NCBI GenBank assembly: GCA_015179025.1
Contig: WHUX01000102.1
Span: forward strand, 124,001 to 188,000
DNA: 64,000 nt
Direction of reading: 5' to 3'
Origin: Terfezia claveryi
Lineage: Eukaryota > Ascomycota > Pezizomycetes > Pezizales > Pezizaceae
Shown here: one piece after another, positions 34,064-44,377 of the stretch
Numbering within the stretch: the first letter of the stretch is position 1
Layout: each line of letters starts with the position of its first letter
Program-made: the position numbers and the translations under genes
The notes under the pieces: generated by a model
The model's input: only the letters and a program-made list of their open reading frames with translations
Database searches by the model: none
Told to the model about the DNA's origin: nothing

Positions 34064-36080
34064 CTACATTCGCTGAGACCATCCAGAAACCTTTTTGTTC
34101 TGTAGTTTGACTTTCCCATTGCGGAGTGCCTCGATCCTGTTCTTAGTAGAGGTTTTTTAATGCTTATATGCCAACTCTTCTATAACTTTGGCACTAGATT
34201 TGCAGTTAGTCCGAGTTCCATAATGGTTGCAAGTACTAAAAATATGAATTGTATCAGGTCTGGCTTCCATTAATTGGGTCTCATCAATATCACTCTCTGG
34301 TGATTCACAATCTGGGACATTGGCTTGTAGTTGTGGTATGACATCCATCGTAGTAAAGGTTTTCTTAGGACAGCCACAACGTTTTTTCAGTGGTAGTTCA
34401 ATTGAAGAGGAAGACTGTCTCTATATAAAATTTAAAATGATCAGCATATGTTCATTTTGAGAATCGGAAGAATATACCTTTGGTGAATTAGGTTGTGATG
34501 AGGTCACGGGGGTACCGGGGTTTGTGTGAGATGAAGCATTATCTATAGTACTCAGTGAGCTAAGTACCAGAGCTGCTTCGAGTTCAGCTGGAGATCTATA
34601 GCTCTTTTGACTATCGGGGATTTGCTACACTGGGAAGAAGGAATCCGGTTGGGAAAACGAGGGGGAAGGGCATCGAAGAGATTGTAAATTAGCATAATGT
34701 TTGGCAACCTTGGGAGTTTGACTAGATGGATATTCATCAAGACCAACGTCCACAGAGTTGCATTGTTGGTTCTGATTGAATGGTGGTGAAGTAGAAGATA
34801 TCGAAGTTATGGTATGGAGCTGAGCTTGTGAGTGAGCTTGTGAGTCATCAACCTCAGTTTCATGCACAGTTTGCTAGACATCAGTATTACTATGGAGTTA
34901 TATGTTCATGGAATAAGGTAGAGACATTACCTGACTTTCACTTTGCAATGCAGGGGAAGAAGTGTTATTAGTTTGAACGATGACTCGATGTTGTTGATAA
35001 GTGAATGTATTATGGGCTGGTTGGATTGCATCATGGGCTGGTTGGATAGATTTCTCCTTCGTTGTAGCAGCTGGCAGAGCTGGTCTTTTTGAGCTTGTAT
35101 TTTGCTTTTTGGTTAGTAGATTTTGCTTTTTAGTTAGTGGGTTGCCTATTCTCCTCACTGGTGCCACTGGAGAAGAGGATCATAAGTTGCTTTGTGGAGT
35201 ATCAGAAGTAGGAGGCTGTAGGTCTGGTACGTATAGCCATCCTCAGTGGTTATCGTTTTTGACATTTGTTTTGCAAATACATTTGCATAAATCTTTCACC
35301 AATACTTTATCGAATCCATATTTTGCCTCTGCTACTTTGAAAATCTTACGAACACATGACCTTTTTTGTTCCAAACTGAATTTGCGCCATGGTTGCCGGA
35401 GAAAGAAACCATTATCGTAGGCATGCTGATAGACATAACGTCGACGTGCACAAACTTCAGCATGGTCGTCTAGGTTACATCCAGACTGGATTGCCAACCT
35501 TTGAGACTCAGATAACTTATTGAGATAATTCCAGTCAAGTTCATCTGACTCGGGTGCATGGGGGATAAGCTCAGGTTCTTCATTATCCTTCAAGACTAGT
35601 ATATATCCTTGGAGAAGAGCTGGGACTTCTCGTCGATCTTCAAAGCATGAGGAAGGCAAAATTAGGTAGACCAATGATTTGGGCTTTGGCTGGATATTAG
35701 TACCTCATTTGGACTTAAATTTGGGATGCTTAAATTCAGGGCCAGGTGATGCTTCAGATGGAGTGTTTGAAACAAGTGCTGGATCTATAGGTGGCGAAAT
35801 ATTTTGGAGTTGAGGGGGAAGCACGTTGAAGAATTCATGGAAGACTGGCGAGACTTAAGTGAATATTAGTAAGGGAGCATCAACATGGGGTTATTCATTG
35901 CACTTATGAGTTCCAGTTAGTTGACTGAGTTTGTATGCACCAAGGAACTCACGCATGGCTTGTGCCTGAGCCTGTGCTGCCACCAGAGCTTGAACATTGG
36001 TGGGCTGAATGTCATGGCCTAAGGAGGGCTCAGGCAATATTGGGCGTTGATGCCTGTGTGGGGAAGTATCATGCTGATGG
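34064..36080 (-). pseudogene. gene X pseudogene, main part; unknown protein with decayed AT-hook
   Basis: One minus-strand frame runs from the Gypsy insertion at 36080 to a TAG at 34064-34066, about 670 codons, with no frameshift but about ten stops. TAA and TAG stand where Gln would fit (before PHVDAPLL, before VSPVFHEF, before QTVHETEVDD) and TGA where Arg would fit. Visible parts: a Gln/Ala-rich stretch (VQALVAAQAQAQAMREF) near 36000-35950; a Pro-rich segment; a conserved-looking block with ESDELDWNYLNKLSESQRLA and WRKFSLEQKRS near 35560-35330; a Lys-rich part (NPLTKKQNLLTKKQN); and KKRCGCPKKTF near 34395-34365, which looks like an AT-hook whose two Arg (CGT) became Cys (TGT). The 5' end is at 48751-48916 on the far side of the Gypsy pair. 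Function unknown; perhaps an accessory DNA-binding protein of the CACTA-like element. Confidence 0.6.
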
Positions 36081-36643
36081 TGTAACGAGGGCTCTGGGGG
36101 ACAAGGCGACCAAGGGGTACGCCGGGGAAGTAGCAAGGGGCAATCGCACACATAGGAGCGCTACGTGTGTGATCGGGGGAAAGGCTAGGGTAAGACACAC
36201 GTAGGAATGCTATGTGTGTAACCAGGGGAAGACTGAGACGGGGGCAAGGGCAAGAGGCAAGAGGCAAGAGGCAAGAGGCAAGAGGCAAGAGGCAAGAGAC
36301 ACGAGACACGCGGAGGCAGTTGCCGCGTGTGTCAAGGGAGGCAGCTGTACTGCAGAGTTGTTTGTTCGAGACAAGGATGTGCACAAGGGAGGTGCACAAG
36401 CGCTGGGGGAAGCAAGGTCCTGTATTGGGTATACAAGACGTTGGATGGGGATCCAACTAGAGGGCGGAGAGAGCAAGCTATATATACAGGCTTCCTTCCT
36501 GGCCAAGGCCACCGGAAGGAATAAGGTTCCCGAGACCCCTTATCTCGGGAACAGAGATAACAGCGATATCAATCAACAATAACGAGAGTCGGACAGAATC
36601 CTGTCCGACTCTCAAACCTGGCTAGGAAAGGACGGTTGTGACA
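36081..36643 (-). repeat. Gypsy-1 3' LTR
   Basis: Plus-strand ends TGTAACG and GTGACA. Holds tandem AGGCAAG 7-mers at 36254-36297, a hairpin GAGAGTCGGAC / GTCCGACTCTC at about 36585-36615, and a CACGTAG/CTACGTG inverted pair. The minus strand has a TATA-like TGTATATATAGC near 36478-36489. Small frames here on both strands are LTR shadows. Confidence 0.93.
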
Positions 36644-36826
36644 CTATCCCCCCTTTAGGCTCGGAGCTCCAGCGACTAGGAGGCCTGGGCATGATAACCA
36701 GCAAAATCAACACAGGAAACAACAACAACAAGGTAAGGACAAAAACCCCAACTCCGAACAACTTGACAACAACAGAAACAACAATCATAACTCCAACTCC
36801 AAATCAATGAAGACAAGGCAAAAATA

Positions 36827-37998
36827 TCATTCAGCTGGGTAAGGCTTGAGAGGGTAACGCTGGTGGAATAGAGTGACCAGGTCAGGGGCGTTTTCCAGAT
36901 CCTCTGCTGGTTGCCAGGTGGTCTCCTCGTCCCCTAGCCACTTAACCTTGTACTGCAGATGCCCGTACCTCTTCCGCGAGTCCAGCACTTCCTCTACCTC
37001 CCATTCCTCTTCCCCTTCGATAACCACTGGAGGGGGTGGGGGGTGTTTCTGTCCTGGGAGGGGGTCATCCGCAGCGGGCTCGATCTCGGAGACATGAACA
37101 ACCGGGTGCCATTTGATATCTTTGGGAAACCTCAATCGATAGGCGTGAGTTCCCACAGCTGCCAATACCTCAAAGGGTCCCAGGAATTTATGATCTAGCT
37201 TGCGGGAGGGGCGTTCTGTTCGGAAGTGCCGGCTGGAAAGCCACACCTTGTCTCCTGGCTGATATCTGGGGGCTGGCAACTGTGATCCATTGGCATACTC
37301 AGCTTGCCTGGCTTGAGCATATACCAGTTCGGCTCTTAGGGTGGAGTGCAGCTCAGCAATCTCTGTGGCGAACTCCTTAGCTGGGGTGTTCTCCCTAGCC
37401 TTGTACAGGGGTGCTAGGGAGTCCACGAAACGAGGGTGCCAGCTATAATTGGCCAGGAACGGGGAGGTTTTCAGAGTCTCCGAGAAATGGTTGTTAGCGG
37501 CGAACTCACAGGTTGCCAGCAGCGAAACCCAGTTGTTTTGCTGGTAATTGACGTATGCTCTCAGGTACTGCTCCATGATCGCATTCATTCGCTCGGACTG
37601 ACCATCTGTTTGGGGGTGATACGCCGTGGAGAGGTGTATGTTGATTCCCAGAAGCTCGCAGAATACCTTCCAGAAGTCCGAGACGAATTGGGGGCCGCGG
37701 TCCGAGACGACTGACTTGGGGAGACTATGGTAGCGGAATATATGGTTGAGGTAGAGGCCAGCGAGGTCCCGGGCCGAACAGGTATCATGGCAAGGTATAA
37801 CATGCCTCATTTTGGTCAATTGGTCTACTACCATAAGGATAGCATTAAACCCCGAATCCTCCGGCAACTCAGTCACAAAGTCCATGGTTAGGTGTTGCCA
37901 AGGTTGATCTGGGATCTCCAAGGGCTTCAGGGTCCCATAAGGAGCATGACGGGTAGGCTTAGCATGCTTGCAAACATGGTAGTTCCGCAAGTACCTTT
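36827..37998 (-). pseudogene. pol: Gypsy-1 pol, second part: integrase and chromodomain
   Basis: Continues the frame broken at 44378; the joint codon run is DVER then YLRNYHVCKHAK across one CCTTT target copy. Integrase zinc Cys pair CHVC-type (YHVCKHAK) at the start; core with MDFVTELPEDS (Asp), VVSDRGPQFVSDFW (Asp) and STAYHPQTDGQSERMN with Glu, at 37860-37540. Then the GPF-like segment KFLGPFEVLAAVG near 37190-37150 and a chromodomain EEEWEVEEVLDS, YKVKWLGDEETTWQPAEDL at 37010-36880. It has no stop before its natural end, so it is broken only by the Gypsy-2 insertion. Confidence 0.92.
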
Positions 37999-38561
37999 TG
38001 TCACAACCGTCCTTTCCTAGCCGGGTTTGAGAGTCAGATGGGATTCCGTCCGACTCTCGTTATTGTTGATTGATATCGTTGTTATCTCTGTTCCCGAGAT
38101 AAGGGGTCTCGGGAACCTTATTCCTTCCGGTGGCCTTGGCCAGCCAGGAAGGAATCCTGTATATATAGCTTGCTCTCTCCGCCCTCTCGTTGGATCCCCA
38201 TCCAACGTCTTGTATATCCAATACAGGGCCTTGCTTCTCTCCACGCTGGTGCATCTCCCTTGTGCACCTCCTTGTCTCGCCTCGACTCTGCAGCCCTGCT
38301 GCCCACCCCGCGAACCTCCTGTCCTGTCCTTGCCTTGCCTCGCCTTGTGTTTGCAGCCCAGCTGCCTCCCTTGACACACGCGGCAACTGCTTCCGCGTGT
38401 CTCGTGTCCCTTGCCCTCTGCCCCTCTTGCCTCTTGCCCTTGCCCCCCGCCCCAGCCTTCCCCTAGTCACACACGTAGCGTTCCTACGTGTGTCTTGCCC
38501 TAGCCTCTGCCTTCTCCCCGGTGTACCCCTTGGTCGCCTTGTTCCCAGAGCCCACGTTACA
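37999..38561 (+). repeat. Gypsy-2 5' LTR
   Basis: Starts TGTCACAACCG and ends CACGTTACA. TATA-like TGTATATATAGC near 38157-38168 is a likely promoter. Contains the TCCGACTCTC hairpin arm and ACACACGTAG/CTACGTGTGT pair also seen in Gypsy-1. It is followed by a possible primer-binding site starting TGGATCTTTCAGACC at 38569. Confidence 0.94.
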
Positions 38562-38592
38562 CTACGTTGGATCTTTCAGACCAACTGGTACG

Positions 38593-39725
38593 ATGTCCGC
38601 GAGCATTCCACTACCCACCGATAGATTCGCAGCCTGGAGGGCGACTCCGATTCCATCAGACCCGACAGAACTATCAGCATACCGAAGAACTGTGATCGAA
38701 ATATTCACAGAGACTTATGCCATTGGCGAACAACAAGGAGCGGACCTTCAGAAAGCCGAAAAGCGAATCCGAGAAGCAGAAGACGAAATAACCCTCCTTC
38801 GAAAAGATGCAGCAGAGGACAGGATAACCATCCGGAGACTGACTTGTGCCTTGGACCTGGCCGATGGTCCAAAGAACCAGAAAACACAAGACCTACCAAC
38901 CCCGCCCAAGTTTAATGGGGACCGGGGCCGGTTACGAGCATGGAAGAACTCTGTGCAAATAAAACTCTCTGGGGACTCGGCGAAGTTCCCCACTGTCTAC
39001 CACCAGCTCTCATACGTCTATGGCCTCCTGGAGGGTAAGGCCATGGACCAGGTACAGCCCTTCGTCAAGGCAACGGGGATTGATCTAGTAGATATCCCGG
39101 CACTAATGACAATCTTGGACCGAGCCTTCGGGGACCCGGATCCTAAAAGAACCACCAGCAGGGCCCTGCGAGACCTCAAGCAAAAACACAATGAACTGTC
39201 AACCTTTGTTACCGAGTTCTCCAGGCTGGCAGCAGAGCTCAATTGGAATGACGAAGCCAAGCTCGACCAGTTCAAAGACGGGCTTACCTTCGAGCTGAAA
39301 AAGGCTCTGGTTTACTGCCCACCGACCAAGACCCTGGAGGAACTTATTGAGCAAGCTAGCTGGGTGGAACAGCAGACAGCGGCACTAAGAGCCCCCCAAA
39401 AGACACTCCCGACCTCGACTCCCCATACCCCCTTCCCGATAGCACGCACCCAACCCACACCGGTCAACAAGCCTGCATACCCCTCCCTGGTAGCGGGTGG
39501 GGCTGCCCCCATGGACCTGTCAGCAGGTAGACCTCGTCTTACCCAGGAGGAAAGGGACTGTCGCCGCACTCAGGGTTTGTGCATTGCATGCGGAAAGGGG
39601 ACCACTTCATTGCGGCTTGCCCCCTTCGAAAGAATCGCTCCCTCGCCATCCACGCTATCTCCCATACCCCAGTGCCCAGGATTGAGGAGGTTGATGAGTC
39701 GGGAAAAGCCCTGTCCCTTGCCTAG
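38593..39725 (+). pseudogene. gag: Gypsy-2 gag, frameshifted in the zinc knuckle
   Basis: Starts MSASIPLPTDRFAAW, 31 bp after the LTR. Residues about 30-80 form a probable coiled coil (KAEKRIREAEDEITLLRKDA), followed by the retrotransposon gag fold with LPTPPKFNGDRGRLRAWKNS and RDLKQKHNELSTFVTEFSRL, then a Pro/Thr linker. The knuckle begins CIACGKG, but an extra G in AAAGGGG near 39596-39600 shifts the frame; the correct frame continues DHFIAACPLRKN and reaches TAG at 39723-39725. The first Cys, lost in Gypsy-1, is intact here. The Gag lacks its full knuckle unless the extra G is a base error. Confidence 0.88.
39701..39707 (+). promoter_or_regulatory. candidate -1 frameshift site G GGA AAA (Gypsy-2)
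   Basis: In gag phase TCG GGA AAA GCC, six codons before the gag TAG. The pol frame is one base back and open from here. Confidence 0.6.
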
Positions 39726-42700
39726 TTACTGACACTAGCAAGGGACCTGCCCCAGGCCATTTGTCTTTGTCTGCATTTTCCATTTCTTCCGATGTTGATG
39801 AATCTCGCTTGTTCAGCGAGCATTTTGTTGTATCTATCTCCCTCAGAATCAATGATAGAACAATCAATACGTCAGCACTTATAGATTGCGGAGCTTCAGG
39901 AATTGCATTCATTGACCAAGCCTTTGTCAGTAAATTCTCTATACCCATGTCCAAGCTCAAAACCCCCCGTGTCCTGGATGTCATTGACGGTCGACCCATC
40001 TCCTCCGGGGATATCACCGATATTGCGTGCTTGCCTGCCCTGGTGGGGGATCACTCCGAGGCCAACCTCCCCATGTTCGTCACTAAGCTAAAATACCCAA
40101 TTGTCCTCGGAATCCCCTGGCTTAGAATGCACATGTATCAGTCAGCTTTGGCTCGTACACCCTGCAGTTCAATAGCCAGTATTGCCAAAAACACTGCGGA
40201 AATCCAAAGGCCACCATTACTGGGCTGTGTGCCTTGCCACCCCCGATAACTCACCCGACCCAGGTAGTACATCAGCATGCGCACAGCGGTGCCAATCCCC
40301 CTGTTCCCCCAATTCCCCCTGTTGTACTGCCTCCAAAACCTCTGAATGTTAGCTTTATCGGAGCAGGGGCTTTCGCTTACCTCACCAGGAGGCACAAGCT
40401 GAAGGCTCACGCCCTGTCCATACATGAAGTAAACCTAGAGATTAACAAGACGAGATCCAAGGAGGAGTGGAAATCCATGGTTCCGGGGGAATACCATGAA
40501 TTTATTGACCTGTTCTCGGAAAAAGCCGCGGAGAAGCTTGCCCCCCATCGACCATACGACCACACAATCCCGCTGGTAGAAGGTAAGACCCCCCCTTATG
40601 GACCTCTCTATGGGATGTCCCGGATGGAACTGGAAGCTCTGAAAAAGTATCTGGAGGAAAACCTCAACAAGAGCTTCATTCGCCACAGCTCCTCACCAGC
40701 GGGTGCCCCGGTGCTGTTCGTGAAGAAATCGGACGGCTCCCTTCGGTTGTGTGTTGATTATCGTGGCCTGAACGAAATAACGGTCAAAAACAGGTACCCC
40801 CTACCCCTAATCCAGGAGACATTAGCCAGGCTCTCCAAGGCCAAGTGGTTCACCAAACTGGATTGAGAGGGGCATACAACCTGGTACGGATCGCCGAGGG
40901 GGAGGAGTGGAAAACTGCCTTCCGAACTCGTTATGGCCATTTTGAGTATAATGTTATGCCTTTTGGGTTGACTAACGCCCCGGCCTCCTTCCAGCACTTT
41001 ATTAATGACACCCTGCGAGACTTTCTGGATGTGTTCTGCACAGCCTACCTTGACGATATCCTGATCTATTCGGATACCCTGGCAGAGCACAAAATCCATG
41101 TTCGTCAAGTGTTGGAGAAGCTGGAGCAAGCCGGATTGTACCTCAAGCCCGAGAAATGCGAGTTCCATGTGCAGGAGGTTAAGTATCTAGGGTTGATCAT
41201 CACCACGGAAGGTATTAGAATGGACCCTGCCAAGGTCACCGCCGTTCAGGAATGGGAAATCCCAGCAAATCTCAAGGATGTCCAGGCCTTCCTGGGATTC
41301 GCCAACTTTTACCGACGGTTCATTCTAGGATATTCCAAGATCGTGGCCCCCCTCACAGCCCTGACCAAAAAGGACCGGCGATTCCACTGGAGTCCAAAAG
41401 CCCAATCCGCCTTCCAGAACCTCAAGGAAGCCTTCTGCTCAGCTCCCATACTAGCTCACTTCGACCCAGACAGCGAATGTATCGTGGAAACTGACGCCTC
41501 CGACTATGTCTCCGCGGGGATCTTGTCTCAGTATGTCAACGGGATCCTCCACCCCGTGGCCTACTTCTCGAAAAAACACTCCCCGGCTGAGTGCAACTAC
41601 GAGATCTATGACAAAGAACTGATGGCCATCGTGCGAGCGTTCGAAGAATGGAGGCCACATCTGGAGTCAGCCAAGGGGATCATCGAGGTATTATCTGACC
41701 ACAAAAACCTTGAGTATTTTACAACCACCAAGCTGCTTAACCGAAGGCAAGCTAGGTGGTCGGAGTTCTTATCTCGGTTCAACTTCAAGATCAGATACCG
41801 GCCAGGAAAGGCTGGGGGCAAGCCCGATGCATTAACCCGGAGATCAGGAGATCTCCCTAAAGGGGGGGACGAAAGGCTAAAATACCAAAATCAGGTGGTA
41901 TTGAAGCCCGAAAACCTTGATCTGGCGGCCAATACCCTTGCGGAAGCTGAGGCTGAGGCTGATGCGGAAGCTGAAGCTGAGGCTAATGCTGAAGCTGAGG
42001 CTAATGCTGAAGCTGAGGCTAATGCTGAAGCTGAGGCTAATGCTGAAGCTGAGGCTAATGCTGAAGCTGAGGCTAATGCTGAAGCTGAGGCTAATGCTGA
42101 AGCTGAAGCTGAGGCTGAGGCTGATGCGGAAGCTGAGGCTGGGGCTGATGCGGAAGCTGAGGCTGACCTCCGACAACTAGTGAGACAGGCATATGAGGAC
42201 GACCCCCTGGCCAAGGAAATTATCACCGCAGTGGATTCTGGCCAGCGCCGCCACCCCAAGATCTCCCTAGCCGAGTGTACCGTCCAGGAAGGCCTCCTCT
42301 ACCACCTCGAACGGCTTTATGTGCCGGAAGGAGAGCTGCGCCTTCGATTGATTAAGGAACACCATGACAGCCTAGTTGCAGGTCACCTTGGAGTGGCCAA
42401 AACATTAGAGCTTCTGGCCAGGGAATACACATGAATTGACCAGCGGAAGGAAGTGGAGCGGTACGTACGGAACTGCCATGTTTGCAAGCGTGCTAAGCCT
42501 GTCCGCCACGCCCCATATGGCACTCTGAAGCCCCTGGATATCCCGGATCGGCCGTGGCTGCATCTGACCATGGATTTCGTGACGGGATTGCCAGAAGACT
42601 CGGGATTCAACGCCATCTTGATGGTGGTAGATCGGTTGGCAAAAATGAGGCATGTTATACCTTGCCGGGATACCTGCTCTGCCCCAGAGTTAGCCAATCT

Positions 42701-43621
42701 CTACCTCAATAATGTATTCCGATACCATGGCCTCCCTGAATCGATCGTATCCGACCGTGGCCCCCAGTGTACCTCAGAATTCTGGCAAGCCTTCTGCGAA
42801 CTTCTGGGGATCAAAGTGCGGCTGTCAACGGCATATCACCCCCAGACGGACGGCCAATCAGAGAGGATGAATGCCATTATGGAGCAATATCTGCGAGCGT
42901 TTGTCAACTACCAGCAGGATAACTGGGTTTCGCTGCAGGCCACCTGCGAATTCGCCGCGAACAACCAGTTCTCGGAATCCTCCAAAACCTCTCCTTTCCT
43001 GGCCAATTACGGTTGGCACCCCCGATTCGTGGACATCCTAGCTCCATTGCAGAAAGCCCAACCCCAGCCAAGGAATTCGCAGCCGGAATCGCTGAGCTCC
43101 ACTCGACCCTGAAGGCAGAGCTGAGGTATGCGCAAGCCAGGCAAGCCGAATATGCCAACGGCTCACGGTTGCCAGCCCCCAGATATCAGCCAGGCGACAA
43201 GGTATGGCTCTCCAGCCGGCACTTCCGAACAGAACGGCCCTCCCGCAAGCTCGACCACAAGTTCCTAGGTCCATTTGAGGTGTTGGCCGCTGTGGGCACT
43301 CATACCTACCGCCTGAGGTTCCCCAAAGACATCAAACGACATCCAGTCGTCCATGTCTCCGAGATCGAGCCTGCCGCTAGCGACCCTCTCCCCGGCCAGA
43401 AACACCCTCCACCTCCCCTCGTGGTTATCGAAGGTGAGGAGGAATGGGAGGTAGAGGAAGTGCTGGACTCCGGAAGAAGGTATGGGCACCTGCAATATAA
43501 GGTCAAATGGCTGGGAGATGAGGAGACGACCTGGCAACCAGCGGAGGACCTGGAAAACGCACGGGACTTGGTCACCCTGTTCCACCAGCGTTACCCCCGG
43601 AAGCCTCGCCCCGCCCAATGA
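39708..43621 (+). pseudogene. pol: Gypsy-2 pol, broken by three small deletions and one TGA
   Basis: Protease with LIDCGASGIAFIDQ near 39880-39920; a 1-bp deletion near 40131 relative to Gypsy-1; RT start [20 protein letters not shown] near 40720-40770; a 1-bp deletion at about 40865 turns LDLRG into LD-stop; RT active site [10 protein letters not shown] near 41045-41075; RNase H with VETDASDY near 41485 and [10 protein letters not shown] near 41690-41720; an Ala/Glu-rich repeat at 41940-42170; integrase zinc motif; TGA at 42432-42434 where Trp stands in Gypsy-1; core with MDFVTGLPEDS and VSDRGPQC; a 4-5-bp deletion near 43055; chromodomain at 43430-43560. It would need trans supply to move. 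Confidence 0.92.
41940..42170 (+). repeat. in-frame 18-bp coding minisatellite in Gypsy-2 pol
   Basis: Unit GCTGAAGCTGAGGCTAAT, encoding AEAEAN, seven clean copies flanked by AEAD-type variants, between RNase H and the integrase zinc motif. In Gypsy-1 the same place has only a short AEAEAD stretch (about 44655-44750), so copy number differs between the two elements. Confidence 0.9.
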
Positions 43622-43814
43622 CGTTCTTGTCGTCCTGGAATTGGTTATTAGTGTTGTTATTGTCGTTGTTGTTGGGGTTATTGTTGGTACGTACTTCCGG
43701 CGTTGGGGTTGTGTTATGGGTTATTGGTTTTAGTCGCCTGTTTTGTTTGTTTGTTTTTGTCTTGCCTTTCGCCTTGTCTTTCGTCGCTGGGGCTCCGAGC
43801 CTAAAGGGGGATAG

Positions 43815-44377
43815 TGTCACAACCGTCCTTTCCTAGCCGAGTTTGAGAGTCAGACGGGATTCCGTCCGACTCTCGTTATTGTTGATTGATATCGTTGTTA
43901 TCTCTGTTCCCGAGATAAGGGGTCTCGGGAACCTTATTCCTTCCGGTGGCCTTGGCCAGCCAGGAAGGAATCCTGTATATATAGCTTGCTCTCTCCGCCC
44001 TCTCGTTGGATCCCCATCCAACGTCTTGTATATCCAATACAGGGCCTTGCTTCTCTCCACGCTGGTGCATCTCCCTTGTGCATCTCCTTGTCTCGCCTCG
44101 ACTCTGCAGCCCTGCTGCCCACCCCGCGAACCTCCTGTCCTGTCCTTGCCTTGCCTCGCCTTGTGTTTGCAGCCCAGCTGCCTCCCTTGACACACGCGGC
44201 AACTGCTTCCGCGTGTCTCGTGTCCCTTGCCCTCTGCCCCTCTTGCCTCTTGCCCTTGCCCCTCGCCCCAGCCTTCCCCTAGTCACACACGTAGCGTTCC
44301 TACGTGTGTCTTGCCCTAGCCTCTGTCTTCTCCCCGGCGTACCCCTTGGTCGCCTTGTTCCCAGAGCCCACGTTACA
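43815..44377 (+). repeat. Gypsy-2 3' LTR
   Basis: Preceded by the polypurine tract AAAGGGGGATAG at 43803-43814. Ends CACGTTACA and is followed by CCTTT. Differs from the 5' LTR at only a few sites, mostly C/T. 43622-43802 before it is a 3' untranslated part with no gene. Confidence 0.94.

Larger units (their letters stand above)
37999..44377 (+). mobile_element. Gypsy-2: same family, inserted into Gypsy-1 pol in opposite orientation
   Basis: Two 563-bp LTRs (37999-38561, 43815-44377) with under about ten differences by eye, flanked by CCTTT on both sides (37994-37998, 44378-44382). Length 6379 bp. LTRs more alike than those of Gypsy-1, in keeping with the nesting order. Its coding part is nevertheless broken by several 1-bp or small deletions and one TGA. 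LTR and proteins are close to Gypsy-1, so this is one family. Confidence 0.96.

Noticed and set aside
36212..36582. Basic proteins with GKRQEAR repeats, and Pro/Leu/Ser-rich proteins at 38027-38470 and 43843-44290
   Set aside because: They lie wholly in LTRs and come from the AGGCAAG repeats; the same frames appear in all four LTR copies.
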